The translations under genes were made by a program, and so were the position numbers. Below are positions 33,618 through 42,266 of a stretch of DNA of 64,000 nucleotides, piece after piece. Source of the stretch: Haloarcula sebkhae (GTDB taxonomy: Archaea; Halobacteriota; Halobacteria; Halobacteriales; Haloarculaceae); assembly GCF_014647415.1 (NCBI RefSeq), contig NZ_BMPD01000002.1, positions 214,324 to 278,323 of the forward strand, written 5' to 3'. Each line of letters begins with the position of its first letter. The stretch's first letter is position 1. Under the pieces are notes generated by a model, which saw only the letters and a program-made list of their open reading frames with translations, had not been told where the DNA came from and searched no databases.

Positions 33618-35177
33618 TTATTTTACCGGGAGCGCAACGACGAACTCGCTGCCGCCGAGGTCGCTTTCTTCAACCCAAATGTTGCCGCCGTAGCTATCGA
33701 CCATCACCGAGACGAAATAGAGTCCGAACCCGGTCCCTGTCGATTCGGTTCCACGCTCTCCCTTCTCGAAGATTGCATCACGCTCTGCGGGTGGTATCCC
33801 GGGCCCGTCGTCAGCAATATGAAGGTGAACCATCGGCCCGACACGTTCCGTCGTCACCTCGATTGTGGTACCTGGGCCGCCGTGCTCGACAGCGTTCGTC
33901 AAGATGTTTCCGACGACATCGTCGAGAAGGTCGTCAGCCACGACCTCGATATCGCCGTGGATGTCCGTCCTGAGCGTGCAGTCCTCGTCCATCGAGGCCG
34001 CTTTTTTCGTTGCCCCTTCGACGACCGGTCCCAGGGCGATTGTCTCTGCCTCTGTCAGCCCGTCATCCGACATCGTGCTCAGGACGCTCCGGACCTTCTG
34101 TGTGAGGTCGACGATGTCCTGACTCCAGTCCAGAATCGTTTCGGCGTAGGTCGCCTGTGTCCCGTCAAGTGCGTCTGCAAGCGTTTCTGCGCGCGCCTCG
34201 ATGACCGTCATCCCGTTGAGGATGTCGTGCCTGAGAATACTGTTGAAAAACTCCATTTGCTCTTCGCGGCGCTTGAGGTCGGTGATGTCTGTTCCCTCGA
34301 CGATTATTTTCTGCACGCTCCCGTCGACCGTTACCGGCCGGGCCACGACGGAGGTCGAGATGCGCTGGCCGTCCGCGCTGACGTGCTCGGCTTCGAACCT
34401 GACCATCTCGCCCTCACTCGCACGCTCGACAGCATCCCGACAACGGTGCGCTGTCGCCGCATCGTGGTTCCACCAGGGCGTTTCCCAGATCGCGTTTCCT
34501 GAGATGCCTTCAGCGTCACCCTCGATGAACCCAAGTGCTGTTTCGTTTGCCCTAATAAGGGTTCCATCGGCCTCAAGGATGCCGATGAACGTCTCCGGTG
34601 AGTTGAACGTCGCTTCCAACAGCCGCTGGCTCTCCTCTTGTGAATCGACAGCGATCTCGCGTTCAATCTCCGCTTCGACCCACTGCGTCAGATGCTTGAG
34701 CAGCGTCTGCTGCCAATCTGAGAACTCCGAAATCGCCTCATCATCGTTGACGAAACACAGCGTCCCGTATTCTGACCCGTTCGCCCGAAGCGTCGTGCCG
34801 ACGTACGCCTCCAGTCCGGCCTCCTTGTATGCAGGGTCGGCCGCCATCGATTCGCTCGCGTTAGTGATGATGTGAATCCCGGAGTCGTTGAGGGTGTGCT
34901 TACAGTACGTTTTGGAGAGTGGGCGTTCGACGCCCGCTGCAATCGTTGATGCCAGACCACTGCTGGCGACGACTTTGTGTTCGTCCCCAGAGACGACCGT
35001 GATGTGGCCGTTCGGGAACCCCAGATGCTCTCGCCCGACGGCCAAGACCGGTTCTACACGCTCCTGAAAGGTAGTTCCGCTGGCCGCCATCGCCGCAGTG
35101 AGGTCCTGCATAGCTGCCAGATAGCGATCTCGCTCCTCCGAATCGCTACCTTCGGTCCCGTCCAGCGGATCATCCAT
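33618..35177 (-). CDS. GAF-PAS sensor histidine kinase
   Basis: 519-aa soluble kinase from ATG 35177 (MDDPLDGTEG). Order: a GAF domain (about 40-180), a PAS domain (about 190-310), a haloarchaeal-type dimerisation helix with FFNSILRHDILNGM carrying the phospho-His, and an ATPase domain (NAVEHGG, DDGPGIP, GTGFGLYFV). The last 220 residues are very similar to the neighbouring receiver-kinase, pointing to a duplicated kinase core. No membrane helix is seen, so signals are cytosolic. A longer frame to 35249 is possible. It is last in a four-gene co-directional signalling run. Confidence 0.87.
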   Translation of the reverse strand: MDDPLDGTEGSDSEERDRYLAAMQDLTAAMAASGTTFQERVEPVLAVGREHLGFPNGHITVVSGDEHKVVASSGLASTIAAGVERPLSKTYCKHTLNDSGIHIITNASESMAADPAYKEAGLEAYVGTTLRANGSEYGTLCFVNDDEAISEFSDWQQTLLKHLTQWVEAEIEREIAVDSQEESQRLLEATFNSPETFIGILEADGTLIRANETALGFIEGDAEGISGNAIWETPWWNHDAATAHRCRDAVERASEGEMVRFEAEHVSADGQRISTSVVARPVTVDGSVQKIIVEGTDITDLKRREEQMEFFNSILRHDILNGMTVIEARAETLADALDGTQATYAETILDWSQDIVDLTQKVRSVLSTMSDDGLTEAETIALGPVVEGATKKAASMDEDCTLRTDIHGDIEVVADDLLDDVVGNILTNAVEHGGPGTTIEVTTERVGPMVHLHIADDGPGIPPAERDAIFEKGERGTESTGTGFGLYFVSVMVDSYGGNIWVEESDLGGSEFVVALPVK

Positions 35178-35273
35178 AGCAGGTGAGTCGACCTCCCCGG
35201 AATTGAAGATTCGGACCCGTTTCTCAGAAGCTGAAATGCGGCCGAGCAATAATCGTATGACGATCGATCATCC

Positions 35274-36347
35274 CTATAGAGTTGCACGCGGGAGTTCAAC
35301 ATAGAACGCCGCGCCGCCGTGGTCGCTGTCCTCGACCCAGACGTCGCCGCCATAGCTCCGGACCATCGTGTCCACGAAGTAGAGGCCGAAGCCAGTCCCG
35401 CCGGACTCAGACCCCTTCTCACCACGCTCGAAGATGCGGCGAGCGTCGCTGCTCGGTATACCCTCCCCGTCGTCCGCAAGACAGACAGTCACAGTGCCGT
35501 CCGCAACCGTCGTCGTCACGTCGATAGTCACGTCGTTGCCACCGTGTTCGACTGCGTTGAGAAAGAGGTTCCCGAACACGTCATCGAGTAACTCGTCAGC
35601 GACAACAGTGACCGCCTGTGGCTCGATTGTGACGGTACAGTCGTCGCTGACCGATCGGGCGCGGTCCGCCGCATTGTCGAGGACGGCCTGTATCTCCCGG
35701 TGTTCGTGGTCCCGTCCGTCCTCTTCGGTGACCGTCTCCAGCACCGACCGGACCTTTTCGGTGAGTTCGATGAGGTCGTCACTCCACTGGACGATTGTCG
35801 ACGCGTACTCGCGTTCCTCGCTGTCGAGCGTGTCTTCGAGGAGTTCCCCCCGCGCCCGAATGACGTTCATCCCGTTGAGGATGTCGTGTTGCAGGATGCT
35901 GTTGAAGAAGTCCATCTGGTCGGTCTGGCGCTGAATCGCACGCTGCTGGCGGCTCCTGACGACTGCGTACCGGAGTGCTCTCACGAGTCGATCGCCGTCC
36001 AGATCCGTTTTCGGCAGGTAGTCCTGTGCGCCCCGGTTGATCGCTTCGATAGCCACCTCCCGGTCTTGCATCCCAGTGAGGACGATGATCGGCACCCCCT
36101 CTACGATCTCGGTTGCCCGGTCGAGCGTCGCAAGCCCTGTCGACTCGGGGAGTCCGAGGTCGAGCAGCACCACGTCGTAGGCTGCCCCCGACTGTTCGTC
36201 AACCGGCGCTAGCGACTCGACGTGGGAAATCGTCACGTCATCGACGAAGTGCGCCACAGCCGGCGAGTTCAGGTGGTGCTCGACGAGTCGAGCGTCGCCC
36301 GGGTTGTCCTCGACGAGGAGCACGTCGAGATGTACCGACTCAGCCAT
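35274..36347 (-). CDS. Receiver-histidine kinase hybrid
   Basis: 357-aa protein. Receiver domain residues 7-125 with acidic patch VEDNPGD and phospho-acceptor D63 (VVLLDLGLPEST), conserved T91 and K113; then FFNSILQHDILNGM with phospho-His H154 and an ATPase domain (DDGEGIPSS, GTGFGLYF). The receiver-first order means a phosphorelay or input via the receiver, for instance from the kinase upstream in the run. It starts two bases after the receiver-only gene stops. Confidence 0.88.
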   Translation of the reverse strand: MAESVHLDVLLVEDNPGDARLVEHHLNSPAVAHFVDDVTISHVESLAPVDEQSGAAYDVVLLDLGLPESTGLATLDRATEIVEGVPIIVLTGMQDREVAIEAINRGAQDYLPKTDLDGDRLVRALRYAVVRSRQQRAIQRQTDQMDFFNSILQHDILNGMNVIRARGELLEDTLDSEEREYASTIVQWSDDLIELTEKVRSVLETVTEEDGRDHEHREIQAVLDNAADRARSVSDDCTVTIEPQAVTVVADELLDDVFGNLFLNAVEHGGNDVTIDVTTTVADGTVTVCLADDGEGIPSSDARRIFERGEKGSESGGTGFGLYFVDTMVRSYGGDVWVEDSDHGGAAFYVELPRATL

Positions 36348-36349
36348 CG

Positions 36350-36796
36350 TTATTTCGGCGGCCGCTTGACGACCGTGAGGAAGAAATCTTCGATGCTGCT
36401 CACGATGTCGACGAACCCGTCGAAGTCGACCGGTTTCGTCAGGTAGGCGTTCGCGTGGAGGTCGTACGATTCGATGATGTCCTCTTCCGCCTCGGAACTG
36501 GTCAGCACGACGACCGGAATCCGCCGGAGCGACTCGTCGTCTTTCATCTCTTCGAGGACCTCCTGTCCTCCCTTACGTGGCATGTTGAGATCGAGCAACA
36601 ACAGGTCTGGCCGCGGTGCGTCGTCGTACTCTCCTTCCTGCCGGAGGAACGCCAGTGCCTCGACGCCGTCGTTGACCACGTGCAGATTGTTCAGCACCTT
36701 CCCCTTCTCCAGCGCTTTCTCGGTCAGCTTGACATCGCCGGGGTTGTCCTCCGCCAGCAGAATCTCCACTGGCCGACCTTCGGAGGACTCAGTCAT
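36350..36796 (-). CDS. Response regulator, single receiver domain
   Basis: 148-aa receiver-only protein from ATG 36796 (a GTG two codons earlier, at 36802, is possible). LLAEDNPGD is the acidic pocket, D69 in [13 protein letters not shown] the phospho-acceptor and [11 protein letters not shown] the conserved Lys region. It resembles the Rcp1 class paired with phytochrome-like kinases. The start overlaps the end of the upstream kinase by eight bases, so it is likely that kinase's partner; it has no output domain. Confidence 0.88.
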   Translation of the reverse strand: MTESSEGRPVEILLAEDNPGDVKLTEKALEKGKVLNNLHVVNDGVEALAFLRQEGEYDDAPRPDLLLLDLNMPRKGGQEVLEEMKDDESLRRIPVVVLTSSEAEEDIIESYDLHANAYLTKPVDFDGFVDIVSSIEDFFLTVVKRPPK

Positions 36797-38717
36797 CGCC
36801 ACTCACCTCCGTCACCGCGGGCAGCGTAAATTTGAATGTCGCGCCGTCGTCCGACGGTTCGACCCAGATACGCCCGTCGTGGCGCAGGACGATTCGCTGG
36901 CAGACGGCCAGCCCGATGCCGGTTCCCTCCGTGTCGTGGGCTCCGGCGCGGTGGAAGATGTCGAACACCTCCTCGTGGTCCGCAACCGGAATCCCCGGCC
37001 CGTTATCCGAGACGGTGAACGTCACCATGTCGTCGTCTTCTTCGGCGCTGACCTTGACGCGGGGTTCGATGTCGGCTTCCACGGAGTACTCGATGGCGTT
37101 TTCCAGCAGATTCTGGAACACCTGCCCGACCTGGTTCGGATCGGCTTCGACGGGTGACAGTGACTCCGCTGTGATGGTCGCGTCCACCTCCTCTATTCGC
37201 ATCTGCAAGGCGTCTAGCGTCCGGTTGAGCACCGCCTCCGGGTCTGTTTCCTCGAAGTCGCCCGAGTTTGTCTCGACCCGCGAGTACCGGAGCAAGGCGT
37301 TGACCATCTCCTGCATTCGGCGAGCCCCGTCGACGGCGAAGGCCATGTACTCGGCCGCCTCCTCGTCGAGGTCGTCGCCGTATTCGCTGTCCAGCAGGTC
37401 GACGTAACTCGACACCATTCGGAGGGGCTCCTGTAGGTCATGCGACGCGATGTAGGCGAACTGCTGAAGTGCCTCGTTCGATCGTTCGAGTTCCGTCTGC
37501 TTGGATTTGAGCCGGGTTTCCCGTTCGACCCGGTCCAGCGCAGCGGCCCCGGTACTCGCAAGAATTTCGAGCAAGAACCGCTCGTGGCTGTCGAAGGATT
37601 CGACAGTTGGCGAGCCGATACACAGCATCCCGTAGTCCTCAAGCGGGAGAAACAGCACCGTCCGCAGCGGTGTCTGAGGGACTGATGGGTTCGATAGCGT
37701 TTGGTAGTCCTCGACGACGGTCGGGCTGCCATCGTGGAACAGGCGGTTTTCGTCGCTTTCGGGACCCATCGGTGGGAGGTCAGATGCCGTCTCCACCGCC
37801 GCGAAGTCTGCCGCCTCGCTTGTTGCACCGATCGGATAGAGGGTGTCGTCGTCGCTGTCGTAGGACCACATCGCCGCCAGCGGCTGGTCGATGATGCGCT
37901 GTGCGATCTGCGTCACCGTGTCCGCGACCGCACGCTCCGTGCGAGTGTACAGCAGTTCGTTCGTCGCCTCGCTGAGTGTTTCGATGCGTGCTTCGCGCTG
38001 TTTGAGGTCAGTGATGTCGCGGGAGACGCTGACCACCTGCGTTAGCTCTCCGTCGTCGAACACCGGCCGATACCACGTCTCGAAGACGAGGCCGTCGATC
38101 TCCTGGGTCACCCGGACCTCCTCCCCGTCCAGCGCTCGCTCGACGGCAGTGATGATGTCCGGATACTGGCTATAGACCTCGAACACAGAGGCCCCTTCGA
38201 ACTCGCCGGGTTCGATCCCGAGTTCGTCCAGCCCCTTCCCGGCCGAGTAGGTAAAGACGCCATCAGGGTCGAGTGTGAACACGACGACCGGGAGGTTCTC
38301 GATCAGCGTCTGGAGTTGTCTGCTCCGTTCAGTGTGTTTACGCTCCTGTCGGCGGATCTCGGTCACGTCGTGAATGAACGCCACAACACGGGTTACGTCG
38401 TCGATGACGGCGCGTTCGAGCGACACTTCGACCCGCCGGCTCTCGTCGTCCGGGCCCTGTGTCGTCCACTCGACCTGCGCCGACCCCGACGTGGCTGCCT
38501 CCGTAATCAGGGCGTTTGCGTCCGCCGTCGAGAACCCCGGCGGGCTGAACTCGCCGACATGCATCCCGACGACATCTGCTGGGGGACGCCCGAGCAACGC
38601 GCCCGCTGCCTCGTTAGCTCTGACGACAGTCCCGGTGTCGGCGTCGTGGATCATAATCGGGTCCGGATTCGCCTGAAACACGTCGCGGAAAAGAGCAGTG
38701 TCCTCCGTAGAAGCCAT
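36789..38717 (-). CDS. PAS-PAS-GAF histidine kinase
   Basis: 642-aa soluble kinase. PAS one (about 8-125), PAS two (about 135-250), GAF (about 260-400), a short coiled link and a phytochrome-type kinase core: phospho-His in [12 protein letters not shown]-box [16 protein letters not shown] and [12 protein letters not shown]. No membrane segment and no obvious chromophore cysteine. The DHp type differs from the two downstream kinases, so it is a separate lineage. The promoter region contains a perfect palindrome ATCATATATGAT (38762-38773) that also looks like a TATA box. Confidence 0.88.
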   Translation of the reverse strand: MASTEDTALFRDVFQANPDPIMIHDADTGTVVRANEAAGALLGRPPADVVGMHVGEFSPPGFSTADANALITEAATSGSAQVEWTTQGPDDESRRVEVSLERAVIDDVTRVVAFIHDVTEIRRQERKHTERSRQLQTLIENLPVVVFTLDPDGVFTYSAGKGLDELGIEPGEFEGASVFEVYSQYPDIITAVERALDGEEVRVTQEIDGLVFETWYRPVFDDGELTQVVSVSRDITDLKQREARIETLSEATNELLYTRTERAVADTVTQIAQRIIDQPLAAMWSYDSDDDTLYPIGATSEAADFAAVETASDLPPMGPESDENRLFHDGSPTVVEDYQTLSNPSVPQTPLRTVLFLPLEDYGMLCIGSPTVESFDSHERFLLEILASTGAAALDRVERETRLKSKQTELERSNEALQQFAYIASHDLQEPLRMVSSYVDLLDSEYGDDLDEEAAEYMAFAVDGARRMQEMVNALLRYSRVETNSGDFEETDPEAVLNRTLDALQMRIEEVDATITAESLSPVEADPNQVGQVFQNLLENAIEYSVEADIEPRVKVSAEEDDDMVTFTVSDNGPGIPVADHEEVFDIFHRAGAHDTEGTGIGLAVCQRIVLRHDGRIWVEPSDDGATFKFTLPAVTEVSGDD

Positions 38718-38761
38718 ACGTGTGGTGCGTTGGCAGGCTACAAGACTGTACGCTTTCTGTT

Positions 38762-38773
38762 ATCATATATGAT
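38762..38773 (-). promoter_or_regulatory. Palindromic AT box before the kinase operon
   Basis: ATCATATATGAT is a perfect 12-bp palindrome 45-56 bases upstream of the kinase start. It may serve as its TATA element (implying a leader of about 20 bases) or a regulator site. Confidence 0.35.
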
Positions 38774-38902
38774 TCTTATCTACACTGAGTTGATAGACAC
38801 GCGGGCCGAGGTAGAGTCCACCAAGATTGGGAGTTATATTCCAGTCAAGGGACACATTATTTCTGTTCAGCGTACTATTTCTGTCCTCAATTAGATGGGT
38901 GA

Positions 38903-38910
38903 AATTATAT
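38903..38910 (+). promoter_or_regulatory. TATA box of the LemA-GIDE pair
   Basis: AATTATAT, 27-34 bases before the lemA-like ATG at 38937, consistent with a leaderless transcript that serves both LemA and GIDE genes. Confidence 0.5.
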
Positions 38911-38936
38911 GTTGGCGGCAGATATCCTGAAAGAAT

Positions 38937-39518
38937 ATGGCGCTCTATGTATCTATCGTTGGAGGGTTTTGTATCCTCCTCACTGCCTGGTTGGTCGGTT
39001 CGTACCTTCGATGGGCACACAACAATCTTGTCGAGGCCCGCGAGAGTTGTGACGCTGCCTGGGGGAACGTCGAAGTGCTACTTCAGCGCCGTCACGATCA
39101 GGTCGGAAACCTCATCGAAATCGCTGACGAGTACATGTCCATGGAGCAGAACGTTCTCGCTGGCATGGTCGAGGCTCGCGAGAGCGCGATTGATGCAAGC
39201 ACGCCTGCGGAGGCAGCGATGGCCCAAGTTGACGTCCGAGAATCTGTCCGCGAGTTCTACTCGATTGCCGAGGAGACGCCAGAACTGCGAACCGACGAGA
39301 AGTTCGACGACGTTCGCGATGCTCTCGAAACCATCGAGCAGCGACTGGAAAACCGTCGGGAGTATTACAACGACACCGTGAGACGGTACAACGCGCTGTT
39401 ACAACAGATCCCAGAGCGGTATCTCGCGGCCCACAGGGGATACAAGCCTCGTGACTCATTTGAAGCTGACGAGGCTGCAAAAGGAGAATTCTCCGTACGT
39501 GACCGTCTTCAAAACTGA
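38937..39518 (+). CDS. LemA family protein
   Basis: 193-aa protein with one N-terminal membrane helix (LYVSIVGGFCILLTAWLVGSY) then a long helical bundle. NNLVEARESCDAAWGNVEVLLQRRHDQVGNLIEI is the LemA signature, and YNDTVRRYNALLQQIPERYLA the closing one. LemA proteins have an outside-facing helical domain of unknown function. It ends on the same base where the GIDE-like gene starts (TGATG), so the two are coupled. Their stops face the archaemetzincin-like gene. Confidence 0.88.
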   Translation: MALYVSIVGGFCILLTAWLVGSYLRWAHNNLVEARESCDAAWGNVEVLLQRRHDQVGNLIEIADEYMSMEQNVLAGMVEARESAIDASTPAEAAMAQVDVRESVREFYSIAEETPELRTDEKFDDVRDALETIEQRLENRREYYNDTVRRYNALLQQIPERYLAAHRGYKPRDSFEADEAAKGEFSVRDRLQN

Positions 39519-40279
39519 TGCTGTTTGCCATTCTGCTGTATCTCGGTATTCTGGCACTCTCGGGGTTTGGTGTTCTCTGGGGAATCGGATCAATACTGAT
39601 GGGATTTGACCGCTACGAGGAAGAGCACGCAATTCGAACGACACCGCTTTCGGAACTCGATTCAGTTGCTGCTGGTCCGACAGCAGTCCAGGGTCGCATC
39701 GAACCTGCTGATCGACATATCGGAACGCTGTACGACTGCGAGGCCTGTGTTGCCTACGAACTCAAAATTGAGGACACGGGAGGCGATTCGAGCAGGACAC
39801 ACGTCAACAAGTCGGAAGCGGTACCGTTCGACATTGTGACTGATGAGGGCTCGGTCCGGGTCTGCAATGCGGAGTTCGACTTCCACGTTTCCGAGGACCG
39901 TCGCTGGAGCGAGAAGCGCAAGAGCCACACCTCGCCTGACGATCAGTTGGCGCGCTTTGAGCGCGACTGGCAAATCCCGGACCTGCGGGCCGGTGACGAC
40001 CGACGTTATGAGATGGCGTACATCGAACCCGGCGATACCGTGTATGCGTACGGGACGGCTGAACTGGACAACTCGTTGTCCGGGGAGCAATCGAAACCGC
40101 TCGTCCTGACTGGCCGCGATGGGTTGTTTTTCCTCTCCGACCAGAATCCGGACGAGCTGCTCCGGGAGCGACGGTTCGTGCTTGCGAAAAACGGGCTGCT
40201 CGGCATCGCCGTTGCAGTCATTTCGCTGGCTGTGTTTCTCTGGCTGACGGGTATCGCACAGATATTTCTCGGCGCGTAG
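39518..40279 (+). CDS. GIDE-domain-like membrane protein
   Basis: 253-aa protein: one or two N-terminal helices (about 1-28), a soluble domain (about 50-200) and a C-terminal helix pair region (LAKNGLLGIAVAVISLAVFLWLTG). The soluble part resembles the GIDE/BAM domain of MUL1-like proteins: SVAAGPTAVQGRIEP, then CEACVAYELKI, IVTDEGSVRVCNAEFDF and IEPGDTVYAYGTAEL. No RING finger follows, as in other prokaryotic forms. Coupling to LemA is the usual context in prokaryotes. Function is unknown; the homology call is moderate. Confidence 0.65.
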   Translation: MLFAILLYLGILALSGFGVLWGIGSILMGFDRYEEEHAIRTTPLSELDSVAAGPTAVQGRIEPADRHIGTLYDCEACVAYELKIEDTGGDSSRTHVNKSEAVPFDIVTDEGSVRVCNAEFDFHVSEDRRWSEKRKSHTSPDDQLARFERDWQIPDLRAGDDRRYEMAYIEPGDTVYAYGTAELDNSLSGEQSKPLVLTGRDGLFFLSDQNPDELLRERRFVLAKNGLLGIAVAVISLAVFLWLTGIAQIFLGA

Positions 40280-40280
40280 A

Positions 40281-41162
40281 TTACCGGATACTCTCGATAA
40301 CTACACGGCTGATTACCTTGATAATCGCTCGACAGTTCCTGTAGACGACCCATGCAACAGCAGCAGTGATGACGACAATCACCCAGGTAGCTGCATCCGA
40401 GTCCATGATGGCGAGTCCGACGACTTCTTCAAGCAGACCAATCAGAACAAGCAGCGTCACGATGAATGCGACGCCGTAGCCGAGTACTGACGTCCAGAAG
40501 CGAGCAGTGCCAGCGAGGAGGTGTGTCAATTGATCCGTCGAACGATCTTGCGGTGTGTTATCTGATTGGCCCACCGATTTCTCAGTGCGTCCATTATTTG
40601 CCGACTCGGAGTCCGCTGTCGCATCGCCAGACGTGATGGCCTCGGCAAGTTTCGTCTGGCAGGCCTCACAGGGAGACTCGTCGACCGCATCCAGCGTCGC
40701 TACTGAGTCTGTTCTCCTGAACGGGCACTGCTCGTTTGGACAGAGCTCAAGCCCCAGCATGTACCCGACCTCACTGACAGCCAGTTTTCGAACCCGGTCG
40801 TCGAACTTGTTCTCACCCAGACGGAACGTCGAGAGTAACGATGTCCGGCCGTACCGGATTCCAATTCCGAACAGCGACTGCCGCCGGCCTTGTGAGACAT
40901 CTTGATTCGTCACAACAAGCGTTCGGCTGCCATCCGTCTCACTAGCTACGTATTTCGCCAGCTCAACTGCGTCGTACTGATCACTATCACCGGTAGGCTG
41001 GGCGCTGTCGGGGATTCCGTCGGTGTGAAACTGCCTATGATCGACGCGCGCGGTCAGCGAGAAGTGTTCCTCAACGGCATCCACGGCGAGTTCAAGTGTC
41101 TCTCGCTCTATTGTGCCGACGGCAGCGACTGTGAGTGGTTCGTGTTCCCCCCTCCGGGCCAT
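40281..41162 (-). CDS. Archaemetzincin-like membrane protein, probably catalytically dead
   Basis: 293 aa. Residues about 1-175 align by eye with archaemetzincin: FGIGIRYGRTSLLSTFRLG, then FDDRVRKLAVSEVGYMLGLELC. The metzincin motif HExxHxxGxxH has become SEVGYMLGLEL: S130, Y134 and L140 replace the three zinc-binding His, while E131 and G137 remain. The structural cysteines C141, C146, C165 and C168 (C-x4-C and C-x2-C) are kept. A linker is followed by two C-terminal membrane helices (about 226-250 and 257-276). It lies three bases after dph2 on the same strand and converges, one base apart, on the LemA-GIDE pair. Confidence 0.75.
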   Translation of the reverse strand: MARRGEHEPLTVAAVGTIERETLELAVDAVEEHFSLTARVDHRQFHTDGIPDSAQPTGDSDQYDAVELAKYVASETDGSRTLVVTNQDVSQGRRQSLFGIGIRYGRTSLLSTFRLGENKFDDRVRKLAVSEVGYMLGLELCPNEQCPFRRTDSVATLDAVDESPCEACQTKLAEAITSGDATADSESANNGRTEKSVGQSDNTPQDRSTDQLTHLLAGTARFWTSVLGYGVAFIVTLLVLIGLLEEVVGLAIMDSDAATWVIVVITAAVAWVVYRNCRAIIKVISRVVIESIR

Positions 41163-41165
41163 GGG

Positions 41166-42212
41166 TCACCAGGTGCCGTGGAAGGTGTCGAACTCCAGCG
41201 AATCGAGCGGCTTCTCGCCGATGGCGATCTCGTACTCGCCGGGGGTGAGCATCGGCTTCTTGAACTGCGGACCGTCGTCGGTGGTAATACGCGGACAGCC
41301 AGTGTTGACGTAGGCGTCCATCCCGAAGTTCGTCAGCCGGTCCGGCGTCACCTCGTCCATAGTGATGAGATAGGCGTTCTCGTTGTTCTCGACGATTTCT
41401 TGGGCCTGATCCCAGCGGCCTTGTCCGATTTTGGTACAGAAGATGACGCCCCATGACTCGGCGTCCATCGCACGGTGGACTGCGCCGTAGCGCTGTTTCA
41501 TGAACTTCTCCGTGTCCGCGACGGTGACGACGTTGTTGACCGGGTCGGCGATGACGACGTGCTTGTCGGGGTGTTCCATCGCGAGCCCCAGCGGGTGGAA
41601 CTTTCCGCCACCGACGTACAGCATCTGGTCGGCGTCAACGTCGGCGCTGGCGTAGTTACAACCGAGCACCTGTCCCTCGTGGGTCAGTCGCTCGTCGCCG
41701 CGCCGGGTGTGCACGGTGTAGCCGCGCTCCTCCAGCCACTCGCGCATCTCGTCGAACTTGTTCATGTGCTGGGCCGTCGTCACCAGCCCCACGTCGGGGT
41801 CCTCTTCGGGGTCGGCCAGTTGCTCCTCGCGGGCCTGCTCCATGATGGGGAAGACGTCGACGTTGGAGAACAGCGGCACGTAGATGATCTTGTCCGATTC
41901 CTTCATCGGTGAGTGGCCGAAGTGGACGAACACGTCCGTCCGGCGCATCATGTACGTATCGAGGTCGCAGGCACCATAACAGGGCTGGCCCGAGAGCAGT
42001 ACCGTCACGTCGTCGGGGAGGTGCTCGCGGAGGTCATCGGCCACGGCCGGGCCGCGGCGCTTCAGTCCCTCTGGGAACTGCAGGCCCACCTTCTCGGCGT
42101 CGCGCTCCTCGACAGCTTCGATGATTCGGTCGAGTTCGTAATCCCACTCGCGGTCGTGCTTGAGCAACAGTCCGGTGTTCCGGAGGTCGCCGTCAGTCCG
42201 CTCTTGACTCAT
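41166..42212 (-). CDS. dph2: 2-(3-amino-3-carboxypropyl)histidine synthase, diphthamide enzyme Dph2
   Basis: 348-aa radical [4Fe-4S] enzyme that moves the aminocarboxypropyl group of SAM to the His of elongation factor 2, first step of diphthamide. Cysteines for the cluster are C78 or C82 (QPCYGACD), C185 (LGCNYA) and C306 (NTGCPRI). Motifs GLQFPEGL and YVGGGKFHPLGLA are typical. A GGTTATCAC stretch about 27 bases upstream is a likely TATA region. The archaemetzincin-like gene follows after three bases. Confidence 0.93.
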   Translation of the reverse strand: MSQERTDGDLRNTGLLLKHDREWDYELDRIIEAVEERDAEKVGLQFPEGLKRRGPAVADDLREHLPDDVTVLLSGQPCYGACDLDTYMMRRTDVFVHFGHSPMKESDKIIYVPLFSNVDVFPIMEQAREEQLADPEEDPDVGLVTTAQHMNKFDEMREWLEERGYTVHTRRGDERLTHEGQVLGCNYASADVDADQMLYVGGGKFHPLGLAMEHPDKHVVIADPVNNVVTVADTEKFMKQRYGAVHRAMDAESWGVIFCTKIGQGRWDQAQEIVENNENAYLITMDEVTPDRLTNFGMDAYVNTGCPRITTDDGPQFKKPMLTPGEYEIAIGEKPLDSLEFDTFHGTW

Positions 42213-42266
42213 TGCACCCCTGTATCCGTTCGAGAGTGATAACCCCCGTGTTTCGGTGAGCGACAG

